The notes under the pieces were generated by a model, which saw nothing but the letters and a program-made list of their open reading frames with translations, had not been told where the DNA came from and made no database searches. Both the position numbers and the translations under genes were made by a program. A stretch of DNA of 64,000 bases from Anaeramoeba flamelloides (Eukaryota; Metamonada; Anaeramoebidae), in the NCBI GenBank assembly GCA_027625915.1, contig JANTQA010000047.1, positions 1,984,001-2,048,000 on the forward strand, read 5' to 3'. Below, one piece after another: positions 11,904 to 21,979 of the stretch (the first letter of the stretch is position 1; each line of letters begins with the position of its first letter).

Positions 11904-14900
11904 ATGTCTTCACAAAACAAAGAAACAAAATTATTTGATAGCTTTTATTATCTGAAATTGCCAATAGGAACTTCTGTCCAAACCCAAAAAATAAAATTTC
12001 ACTTCAGCTTTCCTTTGGGGCAATCAAACAAAGAAACACAAGAAAGACTTGAGCCGTTTTGTTTCCCAAAACTCAAAACTAGTTCCCTAATAAAGAAAAA
12101 CAAAAAGTAATATAATAAACTTTTTTTTGTTTCTCTTTGATTGACAAGAAAATTTTTTTTTTTTTTTTTTATTTTAAAAATTTTTTGTCTTGCACTTCTG
12201 ATCTTTTCTTCTTTTGCTAAAAAAATTAACCTCACAACCCAACAACATCAAAAATAAAATCATGATTCTTTTTTCCATTGCCCTTCCCGTAGTCAAATTT
12301 ACCATTTTGTCTTAACAAATCTAGATGGGACCAAAAAACATGTGCATGCGCTTTTAAAAAGCTTTTCTTCAGCAACAACACCATCTGAGTGTTTTCTTTT
12401 CATTAGTAACGAGTAAGTTTTCCTTTCTTTAGCACTTGTTTGCTTCCTTTGGGCTGGATTGAAATGGAGCTTGTTTTGTTCCAAAATTTATACAATTTTG
12501 TTCTTTTTTTTTTTTCAATTGTTCTTCAATAAAATTAATAATTTAATCAAAGCCCCTTGTGTTTGTTTTTTGGAAAGATTTTGACTTTTTTCAAATACCA
12601 AACCGCTTTTGACTCAAAACAAATGATCTCTTTCTTAAATGATTTTCGATCACAAACACTGGCAAAAGGGAAACAATTTTCAATCCCAATGATCCCAAAC
12701 ACTTCAATTCAAGAAAAAAATCTTCACTTTATAAGACCAAATATTCCTCTTGGTGACGTATGACTTTCTTTCCTTTTCTTTCCAATTCTTTTCTTGTATT
12801 TCCCAAATTTTCCAAAAAAAAAAAAACAATTAAAAACCGTTTGCTTTAATATTTTATTCCTTTTTGTCATTTTTTGTTTCGTTTGAAAAATTTTTCACAA
12901 CAACAAAATGACCCTCAAATTGAAACTTTTTATATTTCCTTGTACACACAAATAGTCAGTATTTCTTGGAATTCCCATCCTCTGAAAAAAATCGGAAAAT
13001 TAGAATTACAGTTGTTCCAAGTACAAATGGGGAAAAAATTTCAAACTGATTATCTTTTTTTCAATTCTTCTGAAATCTGACTTTCATTTAGAACTGTTAT
13101 TTCGTCCAATATATATAGTATATATAGCTTATAAAGGGTCAAACAAATAAATAGAAATCACATTTTACAATCGGTTTCTTTGAAATTTCTTTGTAATTGA
13201 AAGAAAAAGAAAAAGAAAAAGAAAAAAAGAAAAGCAAAGTTGAAAGTTTTTCCCATTTATTCTCCAAATTACAGTAAAGATTTATTTTATTCAAGAGATT
13301 TTAAAATAAATTTCAAAATCAAAGTGACACTCCAATATACACTTTAATTTAATCTTTAATTTGGTTTTTAAAAAAATCAAGAAAAAAAAACGAAAAAAAT
13401 CAATATTCCTGTACAGACATTTGGAATTTGTAAGGGAATCAAATTTCAGTTTTAACCTTTTTTCAATTCATAAATCTGACTTTCGTTTCGGATTCTTATC
13501 TCGCCTACAATTATAAAAGTAGAGCATCAAAAAGAACCAAATAAACAAAAAAGAGATCATAAATTTGGATCTATTTCATTTTCAAAATTCTAAACTGGCA
13601 TTCCTTCATTTAGGGTTGTTAGTTCATCCAATATGTACCAATATATAAAAAACAAAATGACCTAAGCAAATTAATAGAAATCACATTTTACGATCGGTTT
13701 CTTTGAAATTTCTTTGTAATTGAAAGAAAAAGAAAAAAAGAAAAATGAAGTGAAAAGTTTTTCCAAATATTATTCAAATACCAGTATTGAGTTAGTTTAT
13801 ACTCTGTTTTTTATTTTAAACAATTTAAGTACCACCTATACCCATTTCGGGTAATGGTGAATAATCTTTACTCACCAGTTGAGTATCTGAGAATAGATCG
13901 ATCAAGGAGTGAAAAAGTGTACAAAAAATTCTCAAAAACCAAAATTTTTTTTCAAATTTTTCATGATTTTTTTCTCCTAATTTATGCATTTTGATTTCAT
14001 GGCTAGAGATTTTGGTTGGTTTATAAAGAAATATATAGTTTTAATAGGAAAATATTTTTCAACTTTAAAAGAAAACAAAATAAGAAAAAGGAAAAATTTT
14101 GCGATAAATGAATAATTTTACTTTCCAAAATTTTGAAAACTAAATAAAAAATATATTTTACCTCTACAAAGAATCAGAAGAATCAATTAGAAAGGTTTTT
14201 ACATGAAATTTTCCATTTATTAAATTGTTTCAAGATCTTTTTTTTAGAACTAAAACTTATTTTTTTGTTCAACTCACACTTTCAAATTAATAACAAGAAT
14301 TTTTAAAACTCAAAAAAAATTTCATTGTTTTTTCCTAACTGATCTCACCAGAAAGAAAATTTTGTGAGTCTTCCAAACAATACCAAGCACGTAGTTTCTT
14401 AATAATCCAGAGATTTACATCTCGGGATGTGGTTCTTAACCGATTTGTTTGAAACTGAAAAAAATGTAAATTTCAAATTCATAACCTTATTTACATCAAA
14501 AAAATCACAGAAATCACAGAAATCACAGAAATCACAGAAACCTAAATCGCAAATTTTGATAACTTTTTGGTTTTTCTTTCTCATAATGGACAATCCAGTT
14601 ACTTTGGTGTTTTACTATTCCAAACTTAGTTTCACAGGGTATATTAAAATTAACAAACTCTGTAATTATCTTAAACTAGAATATTTCATGTTAGAAGTTA
14701 AATTGATTTTCTATTAAGACTTTTAATAGTGGAAAAATTAAAGCCTTTTTCATATTATTTTAAAATACGTCTTCAAGCAAAAAAATACTTTTTTTTTTTT
14801 TTTTTTTTTTTATTTTGAAGGGAGAAAATTAATTCCTCTTATACAGCACTTGTCATTGGGTTTTACAGAATTCGAAAGAATAGAGAAAACACAAAGATCG

Positions 14901-17900
14901 TACTCTATTCTTTTAAATTAAAAAAAACCTAGGCACTTATTGGCACTTGTCGGCACTCTACGGCACTTTCCTAATTTCTAAATTTTTGTTTAGAAATTTC
15001 AATAAAGAATCATACTTTTCTCTATCATTTAGTAATTACAAAATAAATAATGATTCTTAATTTTGAATAATATCAAGAATATTATTTTGATTATTTTTGT
15101 TAATTTGAATTAAATCTTTAATCCAAATTATTCGGTTTTTTTCTTTATAGAATGGGCAGCCCCATAAAAAATAATCGATATCTTCAATGATTCATAAGTT
15201 GGAGTATTTTTTGCATAAATTGCAAGATTTGGTTTTTATTTTATTCTTATAATAAACATAAGAATACCTATTTAAATAATTTGTGAAATTTCAAAATTTT
15301 AAGATGGAAGTAGAACACCCCCATTTTAAATATTTTTAAGTCGGTAGGTTTTTTTTTAATTTCAGAAATGAAAAGAAAATTTCAAATACTTTCTTTTTAT
15401 TTCTCAAATTTAAAAGAAAGCTGCCCTTAGGCTTTCCAGAATCCAAAAGAATTGTGTTAAATCTTTTGATTTTACTTCATTCTTTTGAATTCTTGAAAAC
15501 CTAGGCACTTGACGGCACTCTGCGGGACTTGGTGTTTGTTTATATTGTTATTATACCTAACAATTTTTAAATATTTCTGACATTTCCATCCATAACTATT
15601 TATTATTAAGTTTTCTCTAAATTAATTAAGATTCACATCTAGCAGTTTTAGACTTTCTACTTTCCAATTGATATTTTCATTGTCTTTTTTTGAAAATTTT
15701 AAATTTTTTGATATGCGTTCAAAACCAAGAATTTCTAATTTCTTTTTGAGTTTAAATCTTCTTTTATAGATCAAAATTCTTACTTGGCCTATTTTTACTT
15801 CAGTTTTTATAAATTATTCTTGGAGAATGTGTATTAATTTTTAAAAATTTTGTGACTTTTTTATTTATCCAAACATCGATCGAGTTGAAATCTTTTTGAT
15901 TTAGATTAAAAATAACTAGGCCATAAAATAGTTGGCTAATGCATATCGATTTTAAACATTTGTAATTTTTCTCCATTAACTAATTTTTTTTTTGGTTAAG
16001 GATCATCTTGATTTTTTTAAAATTGTCTTTTACGTTTTTAAAGTTTTTTTGTATAATGTTTCTCCTTTTCAAGCAAAATACCTTATTTCAGATAATTGAT
16101 TTGATTTTAAAGTTTTATCTATATTTCGATTTCATTCCAAATTCTTGAATAATTTCATAAATTAATAATAACTTTTTCTCAATTTCTGATATTGGTTTTT
16201 GCATTATTAAAATTAAGTCATATGCCAACATTTGGACATTATGAAATAATTCTTTTATTTTTTCAATTAAAAAGTAACTGTTAAATCCAAACATTCAAGG
16301 GGGGGGGGGGGGAGGGGGAGGATCTCCTTGATAAACCCCTATTCCTTCTTTCTTATAATATTTTTGTAACCAAATTTTCATTTTTTCATTTTTAATATAT
16401 TTATTGAGAGTATAGTCAAATATATGACTAATCTTACCAAAGCATGTTTTAATATCAATTGTTACAATAAAAAATGTTTTATTTTTTTTTTTTTATTTTT
16501 TTTTTCCATTAAAGAGTGGGTACTAAAAGTCCACCTGTTTGCCCGAATCCCTAATTTGAATTAGAGATATTGTTGAACCAAGTGAGAGCTGGTCATTTCT
16601 CCCAAAAATCGGATCCGCTCCATAAATTGAGAGGGATTTTGTTCCAATTCCGTTCAGTTTTTATAATCGTCAAAAAGATTCATTTCGGTCAAACGATTTC
16701 CTCAAAGAATTAGTGGTTCTAAGAAGCATAAGCCCGATTTTTAATTAAAATTACACCGTGGTGGCTATTTGAGAAAATGGTAAACAATAAGAAATAATGG
16801 TTAAGGGAATAGAACCCCGGCTTTCAGATTGTACACTGGGTTGTGTTGTCACTTGCCCATACCGGTTCTCAAAAAATGTTTTATTTTGATAATTTTTTTT
16901 TTTTTTTAAATTTTTGAGTTCAAATAGTAAATTTAGAACAGCGATTCTTGTATCTAATTTTTTTTAAAAACGAAATTGAGAATCTGAAACAAAAAAAAAA
17001 AATACATTTTTGATGCTAAAAAGAAAATTAATTCCATTTTTTTTTTTTGAAAATTTTAAAAAGATTATGATTCAATATTTAAACATCAAAAATCTTGGTC
17101 AAAAGTATTTAACCTTTTGAAAAAAATATGATAAAATGAAAAAAAAAATTAAATTTATAATTAAATGTTTCAGTACATATATATATATATATATTTCCAA
17201 ATGTTGAGCAAAAAGAATTCTGACAATTTAAACAATAAATCCTTAGATAAAAATATTTTAATATTTTTTTTTTTTTTGTGGATTGTAGAAATATTAATAA
17301 TGAAAATCAAAATTTAAACTTTGAAAAGTATAAAAAAAAAACAAAAAAAAATAATCCATAATTATAACATTAATTTATATAAAAAATAAAAACCCCTATT
17401 TATAAATATTAATTTTCTTTAAATACACATATAGATTAATATTGAATCCTTGTTTTCAACTTTTGATTCAAAGCAAATAGTTTGTTTGTTTGCAGCATTA
17501 CTTTTTGAAAGAAGAATCATTTTAGTATCATCAAGTTTAACAAAATTGACACAATCAATTTATACATTAATAGGTTTATTATATCCTTTTAAATGGGAAC
17601 ACATTTTTGTGCCCTTTGTTCCAGGGTCTATGTTAAATGTGTGCTTTGCACCGATGCCATTTATTCTTGGTATACATTCGTCAATGTTTGAAAGTGTAGA
17701 AGGGATGATTGAAGATGAATGTGTATATGCAAATCTAGATACTAATGAAATTGAATTTGATCCTATTGATTTGGCATTATTACCATCGTGTTTAACAACT
17801 GGGTTAATACATTCAATTCAGGAATACATTGATGAGTTTAAATCTACAGGAATTTTAAATAAAGATGGCACTGTTGGTTCATTCTTGAATTTCTTTGTAG

Positions 17901-19954
17901 AATTATTTTATGATTTAAAATCCTATATGGTTTTAAATTCGTCCACACAGGAATATGAATTTAATTATCAGTCCTTTCAAAGTAAACAAAAAAAAAGCAT
18001 TAAAAGATTTTTAATACCATTTTATGAAACTCAAATGTTAGAAATATTTATTCAAAACCAAGAAATTGAAATGAAGACACCACCTAAGGAATTATCATAT
18101 TTTGATAATAGTATTTTAGACTATAAAAAAATGCCAAATAAAGGATCAAACAAAGGCAAATTTTTAAAACATTTATTCATAAAAAAAAAAAGTTTCAATA
18201 AAAAAAAATTAGAAAATAAAAACATTCAAGATGTTGACAATAAATCAATTCCTCCAATAAGCAATGATAACAATGATAACAAGAGCAAAGAAAATAAAGA
18301 TAACAAAGAGGGTAACGAGAATAAATTGGTCAAGGAAAATAAAGTCAGCCAAGATAACAAAGATATGAAAGAGAATAAAGAGAACAAATTGGAAAAAGTG
18401 GATAATGATAATGAAAATAAAAGTGATAATGAAAATAAAACCTTTTCAAAAAAAATAAAAAATTTGAAAAAGTATACCAAAAGAAAAATTTCATTTTTAG
18501 GCAATACACATGATCAAGAGTTGATTAAAAAAAAATTACAAGATGTTGAAAATGAAGAAGATGATGACGACGAAGCACAATATCAACAAATAATTAAAGA
18601 TATTTGGAAGAAACAACAAAAAAGAAAAAGCTTACAAGATCAAAAAAAAAAAAATCTACAAAATAACAATGAAAAAACCATTAATAGCAATGTAAATAAA
18701 AACGGTAATAAAATGAATAGCAATAATTATTTTCTTAATTATGGGAATAATAAATATAATAATAATAATAATAATGTTAATAATAATTTAAATAATAGTA
18801 ATTTAAATAAACATAATAGCACGTTACAATCAAACATTAATACCCGTAAAAAAAATCTTAATTTAATTCGTAATGAAACTAGAAAATCTATGAGATTAAT
18901 GTTTGATAATTTTAAAATTGAAGATTTTGAAAATTCAGATTTTTATAAATTAGAATTATCAAAATCAAATCAAAGTTATAATATCTCTAAAAATAAGCAA
19001 ATGAAACCAACATCTCAAACAAGATTAAATAAAGATAACATTTTAAATAAAATTGAAAATTTTACTAATTCGCAAGAAAGGCAAAATAATAATAATCAAA
19101 TCATGAAGAAACAAAATAATGAAGAAACAGTGAAACAAACTGGAAGGATGAGAATTGGTGGGATAAGTAGAGGTGTCGGGAGAGGTGTCGGGGGAGGTGT
19201 CGGGGGAGGTGTCGGGGGAGGTGTAGGGGGAGGTGTCGGGGGAGGTGTCGGGGGAGGTGTCGGGGGAGGTGTCGGGGGAGGTGTCGGGAGGGGTGTTGGG
19301 AGGGGTGTTGGGAGAGGAGGTGTCGGAAGAGGGGGTGGGATAAGGGGAGCTGTGAGAGGAAGAGGAAATTACCAGAATTCCAACCAATCAAAATTAAATA
19401 ATAAAATTTTTCAACAAAATCAGGATTCCAGTCAGAATAATTTAGAACATAACTGGGATTGGCGCAAAAAACAAACAAACAAACAAAATCTTAATCATAA
19501 ATTTAATAAACCACTATTAAGAAGAGACCATTCAAAACCTTGGGAAAGAAAAAATACTGCTCCAATTATGAAAAATAGAAAAAATCTTTTTTTAAGTGAT
19601 AATAACAAAAATAATTCTTTTAATAATACCAAAAATATAACACAGACAATAACAAAGTCTAATAGGTGTAAAAATCAAAGCACGGTCCAGATTAATAATA
19701 ATAATAATTTTAAGAGTCCACTATTAAGAAGAGACCATTCAAAAATTTTGGAAAGAAAAAACAGTGCTCCAATTATGAAAAATAGACAATTTTTAGATAA
19801 CAGAAAAAAGGAATCTTATGTAAATAATAGAATTAAAATTAAAAATATTGTTGAAATACGACCAAAAAAAATTAGTTTTGAAAAAAAAAAAATACAAAAT
19901 GTAAACAAAAACAAATTAAGATTTAATTCCGCTTATGTTCCTTATAAAAAATAA
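11904..19954 (+). CDS. DENN-domain protein, five exons
   Basis: Exons: 11904-12106, 12293-12412, 12433-12499, 12578-12757 and 17435-19954. The phases join to one 1029-residue frame ending in TAA. DENN modules are putative Rab exchange factors. uDENN: KLFDSFYYLKL, LEPFCFPK and, across intron 1, YHFVLTNLDGTKKH. cDENN: CLLPLGWIEMELVLFQNLY, FLNDF, IRPNIPLGD, then directly over intron 4 INIESLFSTFDSKQ and LLFERRIILVSSSLTKL, followed by LLYPFKWEHIFVPFVPGSML. dDENN follows with YANLDTNEIEF and LLPSCLTTGLI. The remaining two thirds is low complexity: a Lys/Asn/Asp segment, an acidic patch, a Gly-Val repeat at about 766-832, and two copies of a 23-residue motif (PLLRRDHSK...APIMKNR) at about 882 and 952. 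Intron 3 has an atypical GTTCTT donor and is the weakest join. Introns 2 (20 nt) and 4 (4677 nt) are unusual and listed separately. The alternative is two damaged DENN pieces rather than one gene. Confidence 0.8.
12107..12292 (+). other. DENN gene intron 1
   Basis: 186 bp, starts GTAATA and ends CCCGTAG after a pyrimidine-rich stretch. It joins exon 1 in phase 2 to exon 2 and creates the continuous uDENN strand NQIYHFVLTNLDG. Confidence 0.75.
12413..12432 (+). other. Putative 20-nt intron in the DENN gene
   Basis: The 20 bases GTAAGTTTTCCTTTCTTTAG begin with a perfect 5' splice site and end with a pyrimidine tract and TTTAG. Read through, the frame hits TAA at once. Removed, exon 2 (ECFLFISN) continues in phase to TCLLPLGWIEMELVLFQNLY, which fits the start of the cDENN region. 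Such short introns are known only from a few lineages (Stentor and some nucleomorphs). A damaged or frameshifted exon is the alternative. Confidence 0.55.
12874..13080 (+). other. Protein-like open stretch inside intron 4
   Basis: Two overlapping frames look protein-like (for example QYFLEFPSSEKNRKIRITVV in one and KIGKLELQLFQVQ in another), and an acceptor-like ACAAATAG precedes one of them. Neither continues the DENN domain. It may be a relic of another gene or an alternative exon; I cannot assign it. Confidence 0.2.
13065..13800 (+). repeat. Threefold tandem duplication
   Basis: Three related segments start near 13065, 13470 and 13585. All contain CTGACTTTC- or GGCATTCC-like starts, a TTCGTCCAATAT-like segment and AAATAGAAATCACATTTTAC. 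Two of them share the segment from ATCACATTTTAC through GGTTTCTTTGAAATTTC to a GAAAAA tract almost base for base (13157-13222 and 13679-13740). The middle copy is shorter and more diverged. Confidence 0.65.
14501..14545 (+). repeat. 9-bp minisatellite (AAATCACAG)
   Basis: About four perfect head-to-tail copies of a 9-base unit. They give the apparent KSQKSQKSQ frame here, which I do not regard as a gene. Confidence 0.9.
14865..14970 (+). repeat. Stem-loop repeat, family C, copy 1
   Basis: An AGAATTCGAAAGAAT arm is followed by ATTCTTTTAAATT as the other arm, then CCTAGGCACTT and several GGCACT units. The same layout occurs at 15420-15530 and, reversed, at 57781-57870. Confidence 0.6.
15425..15532 (+). 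repeat. Stem-loop repeat, family C, copy 2
   Basis: Arms GGCTTTCCAGAATCCAAAAG and CTTTTGAATTCTTGAAAACC pair with each other. They are followed by CTAGGCACTTGACGGCACTC, which also appears as its reverse complement at 57781-57796. Confidence 0.65.
16300..16322. repeat. Poly-G tract inside LINE fossil
   Basis: A run of 14 G, then A, then GGGGGAGG, sits where the RT motif GVYQGDP is encoded on the opposite strand. The second LINE copy has only the normal short CCCC here. It is an expanded homopolymer and a candidate G-quadruplex in otherwise AT-rich DNA. Confidence 0.85.
16469..16485 (+). repeat. Target-site duplication of the SINE, left copy
   Basis: AAAAAATGTTTTATTTT, identical over 17 bases to 16871-16887. 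The two copies flank the SINE insertion exactly. Confidence 0.85.
16486..16870 (-). mobile_element. tRNA-derived SINE, apparently full length
   Basis: On the minus strand the element starts GAGAACCGGTA, then has an A-box-like TGGGCAAGTGAC and, 43 bases after the start of that box, a B-box GGTTCTATTCC (10 of 11 to consensus). The spacing equals that of a tRNA gene. A CAG..CTG anticodon-arm-like segment lies between. About 290 bases of unrelated body follow, then an A-rich tail (a T tract at 16486-16510 on the plus strand). A perfect 17-bp target duplication flanks it. SINEs are transcribed by RNA polymerase III and moved by LINE enzymes. It sits in the LINE fossil, so it is younger than that copy. 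No second copy was found in this window. Confidence 0.8.
16871..16887 (+). repeat. Target-site duplication of the SINE, right copy
   Basis: Same 17 bases as 16469-16485, directly adjoining the tRNA-like head of the SINE. Confidence 0.85.
19160..19325 (+). repeat. 12-bp coding minisatellite (Gly-Val-Gly-Gly)
   Basis: About a dozen copies of GGTGTCGGGGGA or close variants, in frame with the DENN gene, encode GVGG/GVGR repeats. It is GC-rich compared with everything around it. The long open frames on the opposite strand here are by-products of the repeat. Confidence 0.92.
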
Positions 19955-20115
19955 TTTAGTTTATTCTTTAAAGTGTTTATTAATTTTATAATTATTTTTT
20001 AAATTTATTTATTATTAATTTAAATTGAAATAATATACATAACATTATAATATTAATTTTAATATCTCAAAAAAATAATAATTAATTATATATTTTATAT
20101 TATTTAAAAAAATTA

Positions 20116-20147
<32 letters not shown>

Positions 20148-21084
20148 ATTTTTTTTTCACCTAGTAAAATATTTTTCTTTCTGGTATTTTGATATTTTTC
20201 TTCAAAATATTTACATATATTTTTTTCGAATTGAAACAAATACAAAAGTATTTTCTAATTAATGACAAAAGAAGGACATATTGTAAATTAATTTTTTTTT
20301 TTTTTTTGAGTTTTTTTTATTGCATGAAAGAGAGGTAATATTAAAAGATACAACCCACTTTGTATTAGAACTACTGAACTTCATTTAGCGATTTTTATCC
20401 TCATTATTACTTTGAAATTATTATAAATCAAATATGTAGCTTTTTCTTCCCATAATTGGAAATAGAAAAAAAAAATAAAAGACCAAAAAAAATGCAAGAA
20501 ATTATTTTTATGGTAGAAAAATAAAAATTGATAAAAGAAAAGAAAAAGGCAAAAAAATAATAGAAATGAATTCAAATAAAATTAACTATAGATGGATTTA
20601 TAATAATCAATTGATCAAAATGAAAAAAACAAACAACACTTATATTGATTTCATTAAGAACACACATAATCAAATTCCCAAGACTCTTGGTTAATTTAAT
20701 TTAGTTTGATAATTGATTATTTAGGTTCTTTTGGGGGTCATTTATTTAATTGTTGTCATTTCTTTTTTCTTCTTGGTCTTACTCATTTTCAAAATTTAGA
20801 CATAATTAAACAATTTAAGGAAGGTAAATACTACAAGTTAATTTTTTTAAAAATAATTTTGATTTTACAAACTTGATCATTTTTTTTTTATTTTATTGTT
20901 TTTTTTACATTTCGATATTTCCAGTTATATAATTTGTTTTTTTAGATCTGAATTTTTTTTTCGATGGTTGATAAAAGATTAGTTTTGAATTTGATAAATA
21001 AAAAAATCACTAAGAATTAGTTGATGATATCTAATCATTGGATCGATCAACAATTGTTGGTGAAAATTTCAATAAATTTAGCAA
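19955..21084. other. Non-coding spacer
   Basis: 3' flank of the DENN gene, including a (TTTA)n run near 20119-20146. No gene or structured repeat seen. Confidence 0.5.
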
Positions 21085-21313
21085 CACAATTCTCTTTTCT
21101 ACCAGTTTCATCTTTTTGGATACTTGGATTTTATTTTTCCATGTTTTATATTTTTTTTTCTAGTTATTTCTGAAGAAAATGGTTACAAATTGAAGATATT
21201 AATATACAGTAAATAAACTGGGCTTTTAGATTAGGCTTGGAAAAATACAATAAATTGGGATTTTTTTTTACCTATTTTTGATTTTAGTTGTGTCCAAATT
21301 TTTGGAATGTGAT
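21085..21313 (-). mobile_element. Tc1/mariner-like element end, family B, copy 1
   Basis: On the plus strand the segment ends GTGTCCAAATTTTTGGAATG, the reverse complement of the ends at 31783 and 62150. About 130 bases inward also match (GGAAAAATACAATAAATTGGGA here, GGAAAAATATAATAAATTGGG in the copy at 62150 read in reverse). Only one end is visible, so it is a fragment. CCAAAAATTTGGACAC ends are typical of Tc1/mariner elements. Confidence 0.6.
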
Positions 21314-21979
21314 TAACTTTGAATTGAAAATAACTGTCCAAGCTATATCACCAAAAATTTCAAAAAATCTGAAAATTTTAATTTTTCATACCAATCAAAA
21401 AAATTAATAATAATTTATCAATTCTTCCCATTTTATCAATAAACATAGACACTATCTAGTAACAATCAACAGTTCATAATTGTTATTATTTATTTTTATA
21501 TTCTATATCAATGTTCTGGGTTCTTTGATAAAAGAAAAAATCTAAAAAATCATCGAATCCTTAAAATGAATATTAATGTTTCTCAAAATGTAAAATCTAA
21601 TTTGGATATTAAATTTTAAAATCAGTATTATTTTTAACTATAGAAAATTTGAATAAATTTTAAGTCTTTAAATGTGTTTTATTTATTTGAATATACCTTA
21701 AAATCAAGGAAAACTATTTTGGATAAAAGAAATTTTTTTTTATCTAATTTCTCCAATCTAAATCTAAATTTTCGAAAAAAATATCAAAGAAAAGATCCAA
21801 AGAAATAAAAGTTTTTTTCTATAGATATAAAAATCAAATAATTATCATAAAATATGTTTTCTATTAAATATATCTATTTATATAAGAAATAATCACACAA
21901 AATGACATTTTAATTTCCTCGGTTAAATTCTCTATTAATTTTTCAATATTTGTGATTGTTTTAATTGTTTTGACCTTTA

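Larger units (their letters stand above)
15600..17000 (-). mobile_element. LINE (non-LTR retrotransposon) fossil, copy 1
   Basis: Reading the minus strand, several reverse-transcriptase landmarks appear in order but in more than one frame. They are a DSQFRF segment, VTIDIKTCFGKISHIFDYTL (motif A region), GVYQGDP (motif B, followed by a runaway G/C tract), MLAYDLILI (motif C, YADD-like, altered) and a connection segment with YGLVIFNLNQKDFNSIDVWI. Stops and frameshifts are many, so the copy is dead. It matches the second copy at 41575 in both protein and DNA. A SINE interrupts it at 16486-16870. It lies antisense inside intron 4 of the DENN gene. Confidence 0.78.
12758..17434 (+). other. DENN gene intron 4, 4.68 kb, loaded with repeats
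   Basis: It starts GTATGA after PNIPLGD and ends ACATATAG before INIESLFSTFDSKQ. Both sides are in phase 0 and the joined protein matches the expected cDENN order without a gap. The other introns supported in this window are between 20 and 471 bp. The interior holds a possible coding piece (12874-13080), a threefold tandem duplication, two stem-loop repeats, a LINE fossil and a SINE. Confidence 0.7.

Noticed and set aside
13155-13740. CRISPR-like array in the tandem repeats
   Set aside because: Only two to three copies at irregular spacing, eukaryotic context, no Cas genes. It is a local duplication.
14399-14717. Frames with KSQKSQ or CDFCDF repeats on the two strands
   Set aside because: Both are products of the AAATCACAG minisatellite inside the DENN intron.
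16785-16870. tRNA-like head of the SINE as a genuine tRNA gene
   Set aside because: The acceptor stem does not pair, the anticodon arm is poor and the sequence continues into a body with an A-rich tail and target duplication.
19043-19478. Minus-strand frames of 114 and 125 residues rich in Thr/Ser/Pro or Arg/His/Leu
   Set aside because: They are complements of the GVGG minisatellite in the DENN gene; the repeat unit has no stop in several frames.
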